Origin: Candidatus Woesearchaeota archaeon
Lineage (GTDB): Archaea; Nanobdellota; Nanobdellia; Woesearchaeales; UBA525
Direction: 5' to 3'
Assembly: GCA_018221245.1 (NCBI GenBank)
Contig: JAAOYH010000061.1
Span: forward strand, 1 to 32,736
DNA: 32,736 bases
The position numbers and the translations under genes are program-made. Under the pieces are notes generated by a model. That model saw only the letters and a list, made by a program, of their open reading frames with translations, did no database searches and was not told the origin of the DNA. Every line of letters begins with the position of its first letter. The stretch's first letter is position 1. This document shows, piece by piece, positions 17,034-25,212 of the stretch.

Positions 17034-18230
17034 TTAAATTTGATCAAATGACCAGAGATCCTCGTTAGCTACCTTTGCAGGAGCTCCACGATTCGTCTGA
17101 GCCGGCATAGATTTTTCTAGTTTCCTGGTTAAGTTTTGTGAAGCCTTAGAACCAAATACTTCAACTGCTATATCTCTCATGTCAGTCACTGTTAGATCGG
17201 AATTCCTTGGATCCAACATCACCTGTCTTAAATGATCGACTGCAGAATCCATAGCTTCCCCACCAATACCTGGACTTACTTCAGATAACATTGTTCCTAG
17301 TGAATCCCTTGCTTGGATATCTTCATGATAATACCCAATGAATTCAGGAGTAATGTCTTCTAGAGTAACGTCTCCAGAGTCAGCGAGTTCGTTATAGTAT
17401 TCAGCGAACTTCTCTTTACTTAGTCCAGAACTATCTAGAACCCCAAACGTTCTTTCCTCTAGGTCTCTTGCTTGAGCTTGGCTAGCGGTTTTCTGATTGA
17501 AGGTTTCTTCTCTCTTTTTCATGAGAGACATTTGTTGCTGCATATCCATGACCTCGATCTGTTCAGGTGACATTGCTGCCCTTTCTGAAATGATGGGTTC
17601 CATTTGCATACGAATGTCATTGATGACTTCAACAGGGTTAGCACCAAGAATTTCAGCTAGATAACCTAGGCCTGCTTCCGGATCTTTCTTAACCACTATC
17701 TTGTCATAGATGTCATTGATTGCACCTTGGAGATCACCACGATCTTGTTCGAAGGTATGCTGCTCTTGCCTTAGCTTCGATAACTCTTGTCTCAGATGCG
17801 TAGCACCGGAGTAGTTATCAACTAAATCTTGATACTTAACTGTCTGTTGTTTACCGCTTACGACGACCTCTACTTGAGTATCAGCACGTAAGGAGACTTC
17901 ATCGTCTCCAGACTTAAGTTTGTATGTTTTAATCTTTTCGGGTTTAAGGGATTCTTTTAGTTCTAACGCAGCATCTCTTGCAGCATCAGTGACTTCTTCC
18001 TTAGCTTGAAGCTCAGGCTCCTCTTTAGGATCTTGAACTTCTTCAGCCACCTTGTCATCAACGGTAGGCTTTCCTTCGATTTCTTCTTTTCTAACTGCGA
18101 GTTGTTCATCTCTGACTGCTGCTTCATGTTGTACTTCTAGATCATCGAAGGTTGTTAGAGTGTCTCCACCTGATTGCACAATAGGCTCAGGTACATCTAC
18201 TGTTTGTTCGTTTACTGGTGCTTCTGCCAT
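17034..18230 (-). CDS. Scaffolding protein
   Basis: 398 residues; GGAG 5 bases before the ATG. The N-terminal 110 residues are acidic, low in complexity and probably disordered. A small beta-like patch follows (TYKLKSGDDEVSLRADTQVE), then long Gln/Glu/Met-rich helices (145-260) and a helical C-terminal part ending in a basic patch (NLTRKLEKSMPAQTNRGAPA). Its place between portal and coat and its composition are those of a podovirus head scaffold, which would guide coat assembly and leave the head. No serine protease triad was seen. Confidence 0.8.
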   Translation of the reverse strand: MAEAPVNEQTVDVPEPIVQSGGDTLTTFDDLEVQHEAAVRDEQLAVRKEEIEGKPTVDDKVAEEVQDPKEEPELQAKEEVTDAARDAALELKESLKPEKIKTYKLKSGDDEVSLRADTQVEVVVSGKQQTVKYQDLVDNYSGATHLRQELSKLRQEQHTFEQDRGDLQGAINDIYDKIVVKKDPEAGLGYLAEILGANPVEVINDIRMQMEPIISERAAMSPEQIEVMDMQQQMSLMKKREETFNQKTASQAQARDLEERTFGVLDSSGLSKEKFAEYYNELADSGDVTLEDITPEFIGYYHEDIQARDSLGTMLSEVSPGIGGEAMDSAVDHLRQVMLDPRNSDLTVTDMRDIAVEVFGSKASQNLTRKLEKSMPAQTNRGAPAKVANEDLWSFDQI

Positions 18231-18248
18231 ATAGACTCCGTATTCACT

Positions 18249-20471
18249 TTAGACGGAACTTGTTGGTTCAATAGGCCCTGGTTCAGGGATCGCTACGTCA
18301 CCAGTGGGTTCAATCGGTGGTTGTGGAACGTTTACTTCTTGTTGTTGTTCTAATCCTTCAACTGGAACTTGTTGCTCTGGAGGGAATGCCCCTGCTTGTA
18401 CGTCTATATTAACGTCAGGCTTTGGTTGATTCTCAAGCTCTTCTTCTGCTGCTTCTGCTTCAGCGGGAGCTGATTGAAAGAATACAGGGAACATCTTAAT
18501 CTCCGCTAATGCTTGTAACATTGCAGGATTCTTCTTAGCTTGTTCAACCATCATGCTCTCATGAACGAGTATGTGATCTTTTAAAGTTTGTTGCTGTTTA
18601 ACGGGAGTTTGTTCTTTGAATGAATACTCTTGAACAGCACGCATATGAATATTCCAATGCATGATGTGATCTTCATACTCAGCAGGCATAGACTCACCGG
18701 ACTCATGGATAATCATTTGGTTCTCAGCTTCAGCAGACTTAACAGCAGCAGTAGCCATATCGATGTATTTGTCTGACTGTCCGAACTCAACCATGTCAAT
18801 GACTTGTTCGTTAGTGAACATAGTTGGGAACTCTTTATTAAGATCAATGATTGTTTGGATTCTTGCAGCTTTAGACTGAGGAAGTGAAGAAGAGTTTTGT
18901 ACTCTAATGTCATAAGGCTTAGAGAGGTTATCGGAATCAAAGAAGACAGTCTTCCACTTATCGTTCTTTCCTAATAACCGAATCATTCTTCCATCAGTGA
19001 CGTCGTAGTAATCACCAGCAACAGCGAGTGTCTTAATAGCCACCCCTTTAATGAACTGATTCCACTTTAAGATTTGTTCGTTAAACCGCTCTGACTCTTG
19101 CTCTGCAAGGAATTGTAAAGCGATACCAGACTTAACACCTGCTGGTGTTTGGCCACGAGAGATATCAAAGACACCTGAGATCTGTTGGAAGTCTTGTTTA
19201 ACTAGATCTAGCATCTTAAATAATTCAGGAGATGTAGGGTTAGACTGAACCAACTGGGGTGGCACACCACCTTTGTACTGCACAATGGTGATGTCATTGC
19301 CTAAAGATGTAAGAGATGTGGACCCAGCTGGAACCATCCATTTAGGATGCGAAGTTAGATACTCATTCCTTAAGATCATATTGATGACGTTGTTATAAGT
19401 AGCGGTAAGTTGTTTAACTGTTTCAAAGAAGCTCACTCCATATGTTTGACCTGGTAGATCAATGTCAGTGAATCTTTCGAAAGGAAACTCTCCATGAGAG
19501 AAAGGATGTTCTATGTTTGTAAGGATGACTTCGTTTGTGAATTCAATGAATCGTCCTTGGGGCATTTCAGGAGTCTTCTTATGCCAGAACTCCCAGACAG
19601 CAACTTCATTGATGAGTCCGTTTAGCTCCATGTTCTCGAAGTCATAAACTTGATCTAGGTCATCAGATGTAATCTCTTCAGCTTTATCTGGATACTTAAG
19701 TCTTAGAGCTTCGACACTCATGATCTTACGTCTGAAGACATAATCCACATCATCGAACTGAGTCTTCTTTTGCATGAAGATGTCAGAGCTTAGGACTACT
19801 TCGTATTTAACGTCTCCAACTTTGAGAGGTTCTTTAATGACTACTGGTTTCCCAGTCTCATCCTTTTGAGGTTTCCCGTTAGAATCTAGTAATGGAACTT
19901 TCTCACCGTCTTTAGGAGAATCAGGATGCAGGTCACCTAAACGAGGATCCCAAGTAATCCATAGGTATGACTCACCCATGATCTGAGAGTTCCTAGCTAT
20001 CTCAGGAGTGAGCTTGCCTTCGAACTTCTTGGTGTACCAAATGTGGTCTAGTAAGGCCTTAGTGGCACTAGCAGAGGCTTCATCTTCGAACTCATTGTTA
20101 GTGGGTAAAATAGCAACTGCAGGTTTAAACTTAATGATTCTGCTTACTCTGTTTTGAGTAAGGTCATAGAGGTTATTGACTACGATCTTCTTAACTGATC
20201 TTGATCTGTCTGCAGTTCTGTCTCTGATATCCCGTCTTGTCTCTTGGGACTCAAATTGGATACCTCTGTAAAGGGCTACGTTTCTTCTTACTTGTCTAAG
20301 CCTGTCATCTACTTCAGTAGTAAGGAAGATCTTCTCTCCTCTTAACCAGTCTAAGACTTTCTTTTGATTCTCTTTGTTATCAACACCGATTGACCAGATA
20401 GGTTTAGTGGGACGAGCAAACTCAGTGTCGTCGCTCATGCTGTCAAAAAATTCAGTCCCTTGTCTTGTCAT
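18249..20471 (-). CDS. Portal protein
   Basis: 740 residues from the ATG at 20471, which has GGGGGA 4-5 bases upstream; a TTG start 12 bases earlier would bury that site. The length matches P22-type portals. Motif-like stretches include the N-terminal RQVRRNVALYRGIQFE, VKKIVVNNLYDLTQNRVSRI with KFKPAVAILPTNNEFEDEAS (early wing region), IMGESYLWITWDPRLGDLHP, and the helical stem and clip near 330-470 (LPGQTYGVSFFETVKQLTAT; DISRGQTPAGVKSGIALQFL). The C-terminal 80 residues are rich in Gln, Glu and Pro and may form a barrel or tail. It would be the dodecameric DNA channel bound by terminase. Confidence 0.9.
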   Translation of the reverse strand: MTRQGTEFFDSMSDDTEFARPTKPIWSIGVDNKENQKKVLDWLRGEKIFLTTEVDDRLRQVRRNVALYRGIQFESQETRRDIRDRTADRSRSVKKIVVNNLYDLTQNRVSRIIKFKPAVAILPTNNEFEDEASASATKALLDHIWYTKKFEGKLTPEIARNSQIMGESYLWITWDPRLGDLHPDSPKDGEKVPLLDSNGKPQKDETGKPVVIKEPLKVGDVKYEVVLSSDIFMQKKTQFDDVDYVFRRKIMSVEALRLKYPDKAEEITSDDLDQVYDFENMELNGLINEVAVWEFWHKKTPEMPQGRFIEFTNEVILTNIEHPFSHGEFPFERFTDIDLPGQTYGVSFFETVKQLTATYNNVINMILRNEYLTSHPKWMVPAGSTSLTSLGNDITIVQYKGGVPPQLVQSNPTSPELFKMLDLVKQDFQQISGVFDISRGQTPAGVKSGIALQFLAEQESERFNEQILKWNQFIKGVAIKTLAVAGDYYDVTDGRMIRLLGKNDKWKTVFFDSDNLSKPYDIRVQNSSSLPQSKAARIQTIIDLNKEFPTMFTNEQVIDMVEFGQSDKYIDMATAAVKSAEAENQMIIHESGESMPAEYEDHIMHWNIHMRAVQEYSFKEQTPVKQQQTLKDHILVHESMMVEQAKKNPAMLQALAEIKMFPVFFQSAPAEAEAAEEELENQPKPDVNIDVQAGAFPPEQQVPVEGLEQQQEVNVPQPPIEPTGDVAIPEPGPIEPTSSV

Positions 20472-20489
20472 CCGTTCCCCCAAAGGTCA

Positions 20490-20729
20490 CTAGTTGATAT
20501 TATCGAATAACCTGCTAGTAAGATCTTTTTCTTGCTTCTTAGTGAGCTTTTGAAACTCGTCTTTACTCTTGTCCATAGGATTCAAATAAGTGATTTGATG
20601 CGTTGAGGCCTGCATCGCTTTTAATTCTATCCATAGCTTAACTATCGCTGTGCATAGCAGAATAATCAACAAATATGATAACCCGATTAGGAACATCACA
20701 TTTACAAAGTTAGCAGCCATTATATCCAT
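20490..20729 (-). CDS. Small single-pass membrane protein
   Basis: 79 residues from the ATG at 20729, which has GGGAG 8 bases upstream. Another in-frame ATG at 20720 overlaps the terminase stop as TAATG and could be used as well. A membrane segment spans about residues 9-33 (NVMFLIGLSYLLIILLCTAI), followed by a charged soluble tail with a Lys/Glu-rich helix. It sits between large terminase and portal. It could be a holin, an inner-membrane spanin or an assembly factor; the sequence does not decide. Confidence 0.65.
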   Translation of the reverse strand: MDIMAANFVNVMFLIGLSYLLIILLCTAIVKLWIELKAMQASTHQITYLNPMDKSKDEFQKLTKKQEKDLTSRLFDNIN

Positions 20730-22129
20730 TGGTCGTTCTCCCATTGTTCAGGTGCTGTATCTCCTACGTCATCTAACCCAGGAAAGTCATCAGATATTCT
20801 AGATGATCTATAACCTTCATCTTCCTTTTCTTTGTATTCGAAAGAAGGATTGAGTTCGTAATAAGAAGCACCGAGTATGTATCTCAGATCGTCAATTCCA
20901 TGATCGTTTATTTTAGGTATCTTACCAGACTTGTCTTTGTAGTAGTTATCCAGCTCTTTGAAGAGTTGTACACACCTATCTGAGATGACCATATGTCCAC
21001 CAAGGAGTATGTCTTTAATGAGAGATAGACCATGATCCTTCTTGTTATGAGCCTTTGATGTAGGTTGATAATACTCTTGAAAACGATCTAGCATTTCGTT
21101 CTTAAACCAGGTAGCAGCTTCGTCGTATAGCTGCGTCCAGTCTGAGTATGCCCATAATTCGTTTCTCTTCTCAATGATCCTTCGACCTATCTGATCCACA
21201 CTCATCTTTGATTGTTCTGATTCGTAGATCTCATCTAAGATATAGATCTTCTTATCGTAAGGATTAATGGCAGCGAAGATGATTGCGAACGTTGTAGCAG
21301 CAGCGGGATCTGCTCCTAGATACCAATGGAGCTTCTTCATATCTCTTTTAATGTCGTGCATTATATCAGCATGACTCACAACAACATCTTTAGTAAGCAT
21401 TGGGAATATCTTAGATACACCGCCAGGAACGTACTTAGCTTCGTATTCTCTTTCCCATACGTCAGTTTCTCCACGTTGAATGAGAGTTCTCTTTTGTTCG
21501 TCTAACCATCTTCTATCGATGTGTGGGTTTTCATACGAGGCAGCGTGAAAGAATTCTTTATGATCTGCTTCTTTGAATTCATTAGCAACGGTTAGGAATT
21601 GACACTCTCTATCTGGAGGAGTTCCGATAATGATGATGGGACAGTTATGAGCGATCCTGTTTGGTTCGAATGCTTCATAGAACTCAGGTCTAAAGTCTTT
21701 AAACTCATCGAATACGATAAGACCTTTAGGTTTAACTCCTCGGTAAGCATCAACGTTATCTGAACCATCTAGCTTGATGAAGGCACCGTTAGTAAATGTA
21801 ACCCTCATCTCAGTATTGTTAATGGACTTAATCCAATCCTTTGGACCGAACTGTTGAAGTCTGTATGAAGCCCACAAGATCTCTCTTGATTGCTTCATGT
21901 AAGGAGAAAAGTAATAGTTCTCTGAGTCTGGATGAAGGTTAGCGTATCTCCATAGACAATAGGAAACGAGCTCAGTCTTTCCCCAGTTCCTAGCTGCTTG
22001 TACAAAGATCTCCTTACAGTTTCTACTAAAGAGCGCTTGTCCTACTCTTACTTGTCCAGCGTGAGGAGTCCAAGTTTCATGCAGGCCCTTTGTTATCGTT
22101 TGATACTTCTGGAGACTCTTGTTTTGCAT
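20720..22129 (-). CDS. terL: Terminase large subunit
   Basis: 469 residues. ATPase domain: Walker A-like AARNWGKT at 45-52, Walker B GLIVFDE at 136-142 with the acidic pair, and a coupling motif IIIIGTPP at 165-172. Nuclease domain of the RNase H fold: Asp274 in YLGADPAAATTFAI, Asp336 in QLYDEAATWF and Asp413/414 in DHGIDDLRYI give the expected acidic cluster. It packages DNA into the prohead through the portal. The start at 22129 lies inside the preceding coiled-coil gene (53-base overlap) and has no clear ribosome site, so coupling is likely. The C-terminus is acidic (DDFPGLDDVGD). Confidence 0.95.
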   Translation of the reverse strand: MQNKSLQKYQTITKGLHETWTPHAGQVRVGQALFSRNCKEIFVQAARNWGKTELVSYCLWRYANLHPDSENYYFSPYMKQSREILWASYRLQQFGPKDWIKSINNTEMRVTFTNGAFIKLDGSDNVDAYRGVKPKGLIVFDEFKDFRPEFYEAFEPNRIAHNCPIIIIGTPPDRECQFLTVANEFKEADHKEFFHAASYENPHIDRRWLDEQKRTLIQRGETDVWEREYEAKYVPGGVSKIFPMLTKDVVVSHADIMHDIKRDMKKLHWYLGADPAAATTFAIIFAAINPYDKKIYILDEIYESEQSKMSVDQIGRRIIEKRNELWAYSDWTQLYDEAATWFKNEMLDRFQEYYQPTSKAHNKKDHGLSLIKDILLGGHMVISDRCVQLFKELDNYYKDKSGKIPKINDHGIDDLRYILGASYYELNPSFEYKEKEDEGYRSSRISDDFPGLDDVGDTAPEQWENDQWI

Positions 22130-22328
22130 AGTTTGGTGCTAACTGTTTAATGACTTCTAAGAGAGTATTTCTTTCAATGAGAGCAACGTTTCTCTCGGTG
22201 AGTAGTTCGTCCATTTTACCCTTTAAAGTAGCTAGTTCTCCACCAAGTTCCATAATCTGGTCATTAGCTTCTTTAAGTTTCTTCCTCAATGAGTCTATCT
22301 CGTCTTGTTTCACTTCTATCTCTTCCAT
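22077..22328 (-). CDS. Coiled-coil protein between the terminase genes
   Basis: 83 residues from the ATG at 22328 with a clear GGGGGAG 4 bases upstream; longer in-frame starts would lie deep in the small terminase gene. Residues 8-65 form a heptad-like coiled coil (EIDSLRKKLKEANDQIMELG then LATLKGKMDELLTERN). It overlaps the small terminase gene by 56 bases and the large terminase gene by 53. Placement suggests a packaging accessory or assembly factor. I do not recognise a family. Confidence 0.65.
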   Translation of the reverse strand: MEEIEVKQDEIDSLRKKLKEANDQIMELGGELATLKGKMDELLTERNVALIERNTLLEVIKQLAPNYAKQESPEVSNDNKGPA

Positions 22329-22770
22329 CTTCTCCCCCTTTGATTTCAATGAATGGATCTTCCATGACTGCCTTTTTAAGTTCTTCAATACTGAACTCAT
22401 TTTTACTGTCTTGTATAATCTCAGTTGGCTTCCCAACATCTAGCCTTTGGATTTTATCGAAGGCACATAGTATATCAGTTAAATCTTTAGCTTCTTTAAG
22501 AGTAAGAGGTTCTACTCTTTCTCCTATCTTCTTTAGGCATTCAATGAGCATTGGAACACCTGATGAGAAGAGGTCAGAGATAGCCATTGTATTCTTATCT
22601 CGAATAGCATTAACGAGAGCGTTTGTTTGAGCAGCTCTTTCTTCTCTCCACTCAACCATCCATCTGTTAACAGAGCGAAAGGTTACTCCAACAGCTGTGT
22701 GTATTTCACCAGCTCCTTTGTACTCAAAGTACATTATCTTGGCTCTTAGTTTTTGTGGGCTATCATCCAT
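22273..22770 (-). CDS. terS: Probable terminase small subunit
   Basis: 165 residues, TAATG overlap with the gene before. The N-terminal 15-45 (YKGAGEIHTAVGVTFRSVNR) has the look of a helix-turn-helix DNA-binding unit, as in small terminases that recognise the packaging site. The middle is helical (TLKEAKDLTDILCAFDKIQR) and would carry oligomerisation. The C-terminal 115-165 is strongly charged and may contact the large subunit. The call depends on this layout and on being immediately upstream of the large subunit region. Confidence 0.72.
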   Translation of the reverse strand: MDDSPQKLRAKIMYFEYKGAGEIHTAVGVTFRSVNRWMVEWREERAAQTNALVNAIRDKNTMAISDLFSSGVPMLIECLKKIGERVEPLTLKEAKDLTDILCAFDKIQRLDVGKPTEIIQDSKNEFSIEELKKAVMEDPFIEIKGGEDGRDRSETRRDRLIEEET

Positions 22771-23069
22771 TAATGAGTAGTATTACCTAAGACTGTTTTT
22801 TTAGATCTACGACTTTGTTTAGTTTTAGGCTTCTTAACTTCCATAGTTGCTTCATGCATTTGAGTGAGATCACCCGCTAATTGAATGAGAGTGTTTACGT
22901 CTAAGTCTTTGATCTGGTTATAGATATCATCGCACACTTTATCCTCAGCTATTTCCAAAGCGATCTCAGCTATTTTAGCAGGAGGGAAGTCAGCGTTATA
23001 AGTCTTTTGCATTCGGGATAATATCTGAATGGTCAATGCTCTAATTTCGTCTTGTGATTTTAACTTCAT
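22770..23069 (-). CDS. First gene of the late operon, small basic-tailed protein
   Basis: 99 residues. Two helical segments (EIRALTIQILSRMQKTYNAD; KIAEIALEIAEDKVCDDIYN) and a basic C-terminal tail (KKPKTKQSRRSKKTV). The ATG at 23069 has no ribosome site and lies only 18 bases from the divergent plus-strand gene. It might take part in DNA packaging together with the small terminase, or be a regulator; neither is shown by the sequence. Confidence 0.6.
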   Translation of the reverse strand: MKLKSQDEIRALTIQILSRMQKTYNADFPPAKIAEIALEIAEDKVCDDIYNQIKDLDVNTLIQLAGDLTQMHEATMEVKKPKTKQSRRSKKTVLGNTTH

Positions 23070-23080
23070 AAAGATTAAAT
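23052..23080 (+). promoter_or_regulatory. Promoter candidate with start at the ATG of the plus-strand gene
   Basis: TTGTGA (23052-23057), 17 bases, then TTAAAT (23075-23080). A start 7-8 bases later would fall on the ATG at 23088, so the message would have almost no leader, in line with the missing ribosome site. Boxes are weak matches, so confidence is low. It lies within the start of the divergent late gene. Confidence 0.3.
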
Positions 23081-23087
23081 TTAACTA

Positions 23088-24248
23088 ATGATTTACTTAA
23101 TTCAAGCTATATCGCATTTCGTGCTTATTCCCGTAAAGGTGATAGGCATCATTATTGTTGCATCATATCATAGGTTTAAGATCAGAATGAACTGGAGGAA
23201 GTATGATGTATCTGCTGGTAAGCCTACTGGATTTAAGCTTAAGCAGTCTTATGTCCATCTCAAGGAACTTTTGTATAACCATGTGTACATCGGTGATTCG
23301 AGGAGTATTAAAGGCTCCTTGTATCTAGCAAGGGCACACGAGCAAAAGCCTGTGTCTGATCATCAATGCTTAAGACACGGAACTGCAATGTGGGCACATC
23401 CTACTCAAGACCTCATTGATGGGATGGTGAATTATATTATCCAAGGAGATTTTAAGCGTGGGTTTAGCAGACTTAATCCACCGTTGTTTGATGACAAGCC
23501 GTGTCCTCCTGCAGTCCCAATGAGTATAGCTTTTGGAATAACGAGTGCAATGAGACAGGGGTTAATCATAAGTGGTCTCTTAAAGAAGAGCTATTTAAAT
23601 GGGGTGGATAAGCTAATAGAGAATGACTTTGAGTTAGCTGATAGTTCATCAAAGTGTCGTCTGATCTCTACAGGCTTTGACGCTATTTATATCTTAAGTC
23701 TTTTACATGTAGCAGATCGATTAAGTGGTGAGAGTAAGTATAGGTCTTACATTGGAAGAATCTTAATTACTCATGGTGCATTACTCATTGCTCCCATTAC
23801 CTACTTCAAGGGTAGGAATTACTATATCGATCATACTGCGATGTTTGGATTATGGACTATGTATCAGTCTACAGACAACGAATGGTTAAGAAGTCTTTAC
23901 GGTAGATCAATGAGGTTTGTGTTTAATCAATCAAAGGTATTTACGAATCCTTACTTCACAGCGTTAATGGATGAATGTGGATTAGTTAGCAGTGAACAAA
24001 GGAGATTAGTTCTTAGTGTTCATAAGAATAGTGATCCAATGAAAGCTATTATGATCCGTCATTGTGATTATCTTAAGACGTATCCATATGACTGGACTAA
24101 TTGTTATGGTGATGAGTTTTGCTTTGATGACTTAAGGGGTAAGCCTTTACCATCACAAAAGGTAATAGGAGAGCATTATTTAAATGCGATTGTACTCGCT
24201 AGGTCTTTGATTAGGCTTCTAGCTTCCGAGCCTCAATTAAAGCGTTAG
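23088..24248 (+). CDS. Membrane-anchored protein of unknown function
   Basis: 386 residues, the only rightward gene among minus-strand genes here. Residues 3-28 are a hydrophobic anchor (LIQAISHFVLIPVKVIGIII), followed by RFKIRMNWRK, whose charge suggests the main domain faces the cytoplasm. The body is mostly helical, with conserved-looking aromatic and Gly/His-rich turns (CLRHGTAMWAHPTQDLIDGM; CPPAVPMSIAFGITSAM; YYIDHTAMFGLWTMYQSTDN; YPYDWTNCYGDEFC). This resembles an alpha/alpha barrel layout, but I cannot name a family or active site. No ribosome site precedes the ATG; a later ATG at 23187 would remove the anchor. The 3' end overlaps the convergent gene by 38 bases. Confidence 0.65.
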   Translation: MIYLIQAISHFVLIPVKVIGIIIVASYHRFKIRMNWRKYDVSAGKPTGFKLKQSYVHLKELLYNHVYIGDSRSIKGSLYLARAHEQKPVSDHQCLRHGTAMWAHPTQDLIDGMVNYIIQGDFKRGFSRLNPPLFDDKPCPPAVPMSIAFGITSAMRQGLIISGLLKKSYLNGVDKLIENDFELADSSSKCRLISTGFDAIYILSLLHVADRLSGESKYRSYIGRILITHGALLIAPITYFKGRNYYIDHTAMFGLWTMYQSTDNEWLRSLYGRSMRFVFNQSKVFTNPYFTALMDECGLVSSEQRRLVLSVHKNSDPMKAIMIRHCDYLKTYPYDWTNCYGDEFCFDDLRGKPLPSQKVIGEHYLNAIVLARSLIRLLASEPQLKR

Positions 24249-24384
24249 CGACAGCTTGTTTCTTATTCTTGAACTTATCACCAGCTGATAACTTAAGACG
24301 TCCTTTAAACTCTTGTAGTACTTTTCCCACCTTAGAACGTTGTAGTAACTTTACTACGTTATTTTTAGATGGATTCGAAGTCAT
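24211..24384 (-). CDS. Small basic protein, DUF6496-like
   Basis: 57 residues, TAATG overlap with the gene before. The core VGKVLQEFKGRLKLSAGDKF then KKQAVANALIEARK matches a pattern I recall from DUF6496-type small proteins (V-x-x-V-x-x-E-F-K-x-G-x-L then K-Q-A-x-A-I-A-L-x-E-A), which occur in phages and bacteria and have no known function. It is highly basic and may bind nucleic acid. Its last 38 bases overlap the end of the convergent plus-strand gene. Confidence 0.65.
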   Translation of the reverse strand: MTSNPSKNNVVKLLQRSKVGKVLQEFKGRLKLSAGDKFKNKKQAVANALIEARKLEA

Positions 24385-24677
24385 TACTTGAGTTGCTTTA
24401 AAGCTGCGTTAATTTCTGATTTACTGACTGCAGCTCCCGATGACTTCCTTAGTTCATCCATAACGAATAACTTACGTTCTTTAGCGCTAGCTGCTCCACC
24501 AACTTTATCTCTGAACCGTTTAAGAAGAGCGTTCATTTTCTTCTTAGCTGGTCGATCAGCTACTTCTCTTTCTGAAGCACTGATTGCAGCTCCAGACTCT
24601 CCACGTAATCTTTTGTTTTTTGCACGCTTAGATGCCATTTCAGACGCAACCATTGCGGCTTCTTTTGATTTTGCCAT
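24384..24677 (-). CDS. Small basic protein with three SGAA-type repeats
   Basis: 97 residues, TAATG overlaps on both sides. It is rich in Lys, Arg, Ala and Ser. Three copies of a short motif occur at residues 28-36 (SGAAISASE), 60-67 (GGAASAKE) and 80-88 (SGAAVSKSE), each preceded by basic residues. The same core, SGAAIAPSE, is found once in the 428-residue ejection-type protein. The composition suggests a nucleic-acid or head-associated protein. No family recognised. Confidence 0.65.
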   Translation of the reverse strand: MAKSKEAAMVASEMASKRAKNKRLRGESGAAISASEREVADRPAKKKMNALLKRFRDKVGGAASAKERKLFVMDELRKSSGAAVSKSEINAALKQLK

Positions 24678-24874
24678 TACTTGTTTGTCACTTTCGGATC
24701 TTTACCTGCTGCATTGTTCTTGTCAAAAGGGTTACGAGACATAGCTTTACCTAGTTCACTTACACCTTTTTTACTTACGTCGATCTTACCGCCACCTTTA
24801 GCATCAGTGATTTTAGATCCTTTACCAGAACCGTATCCGGAAGGAAGTGCTCCTGTATTACTTGATTCAGCCAT
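24677..24874 (-). CDS. Small Gly/Lys/Ser-rich protein
   Basis: 65 residues, probably disordered (LPSGYGSGKGSKITDAKGGG then NPFDKNNAAGKDPKVTNK). GGGG lies 11 bases before the ATG. Its stop overlaps the next ATG as TAATG. It has no hydrophobic segment and no motif I know. It belongs to a run of small basic genes that follows the lysis-type genes. Confidence 0.55.
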   Translation of the reverse strand: MAESSNTGALPSGYGSGKGSKITDAKGGGKIDVSKKGVSELGKAMSRNPFDKNNAAGKDPKVTNK

Positions 24875-24906
24875 AATTATTTAATCCCCTTAAAGTGTTT
24901 TAATAA

Positions 24907-25194
24907 TCATACATTGGTTAGTACGAAATCTCCAAGACCCTTCTCTAGCTTGAGAACTTGAGACTCTGATAGGTAGAGATCGTATTCTACTTCGATAGCA
25001 TGGACTACTTCATGAATGAACACGTAGAAGGTTTCTCCGTGAGTGAGTCCTTGTTTGATGTAGATGGTGTGAGTTTCAGGATCCATGAGGCCATGAGTAT
25101 CTGGGAACTGCATCTTCCTTTTAAACTTGAGTGACCACTCGTTATCCCCGATGTGAAAGGTCTTCTTATACTGCCTTGGGGTTGGTAGCTGCAT
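24907..25194 (-). CDS. Small zinc metallopeptidase-like protein (HExxH)
   Basis: 95 residues with HEVVH at 61-65 (FYVFIHEVVHAIEVEYDLYL), the zinc-binding motif of gluzincin-type peptidases; a downstream Glu (E69 or E77) could be the third ligand. Beta strands precede it (WSLKFKRKMQF; HTIYIKQGL). Small phage proteins with this layout resemble the catalytic domain of ImmA/SprT-like peptidases. It lies 18 bases after the peptidoglycan peptidase gene. The target is unknown: a host regulator or an assembly protein are options. Confidence 0.75.
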   Translation of the reverse strand: MQLPTPRQYKKTFHIGDNEWSLKFKRKMQFPDTHGLMDPETHTIYIKQGLTHGETFYVFIHEVVHAIEVEYDLYLSESQVLKLEKGLGDFVLTNV

Positions 25195-25212
25195 GTCTCA
25201 ATAGTACCATGA

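Noticed and set aside
22329-22439. N-terminal extension of the coiled-coil gene
   Set aside because: Would overlap the small terminase gene by 167 bases, while a strong GGGGGAG site marks the ATG at 22328.
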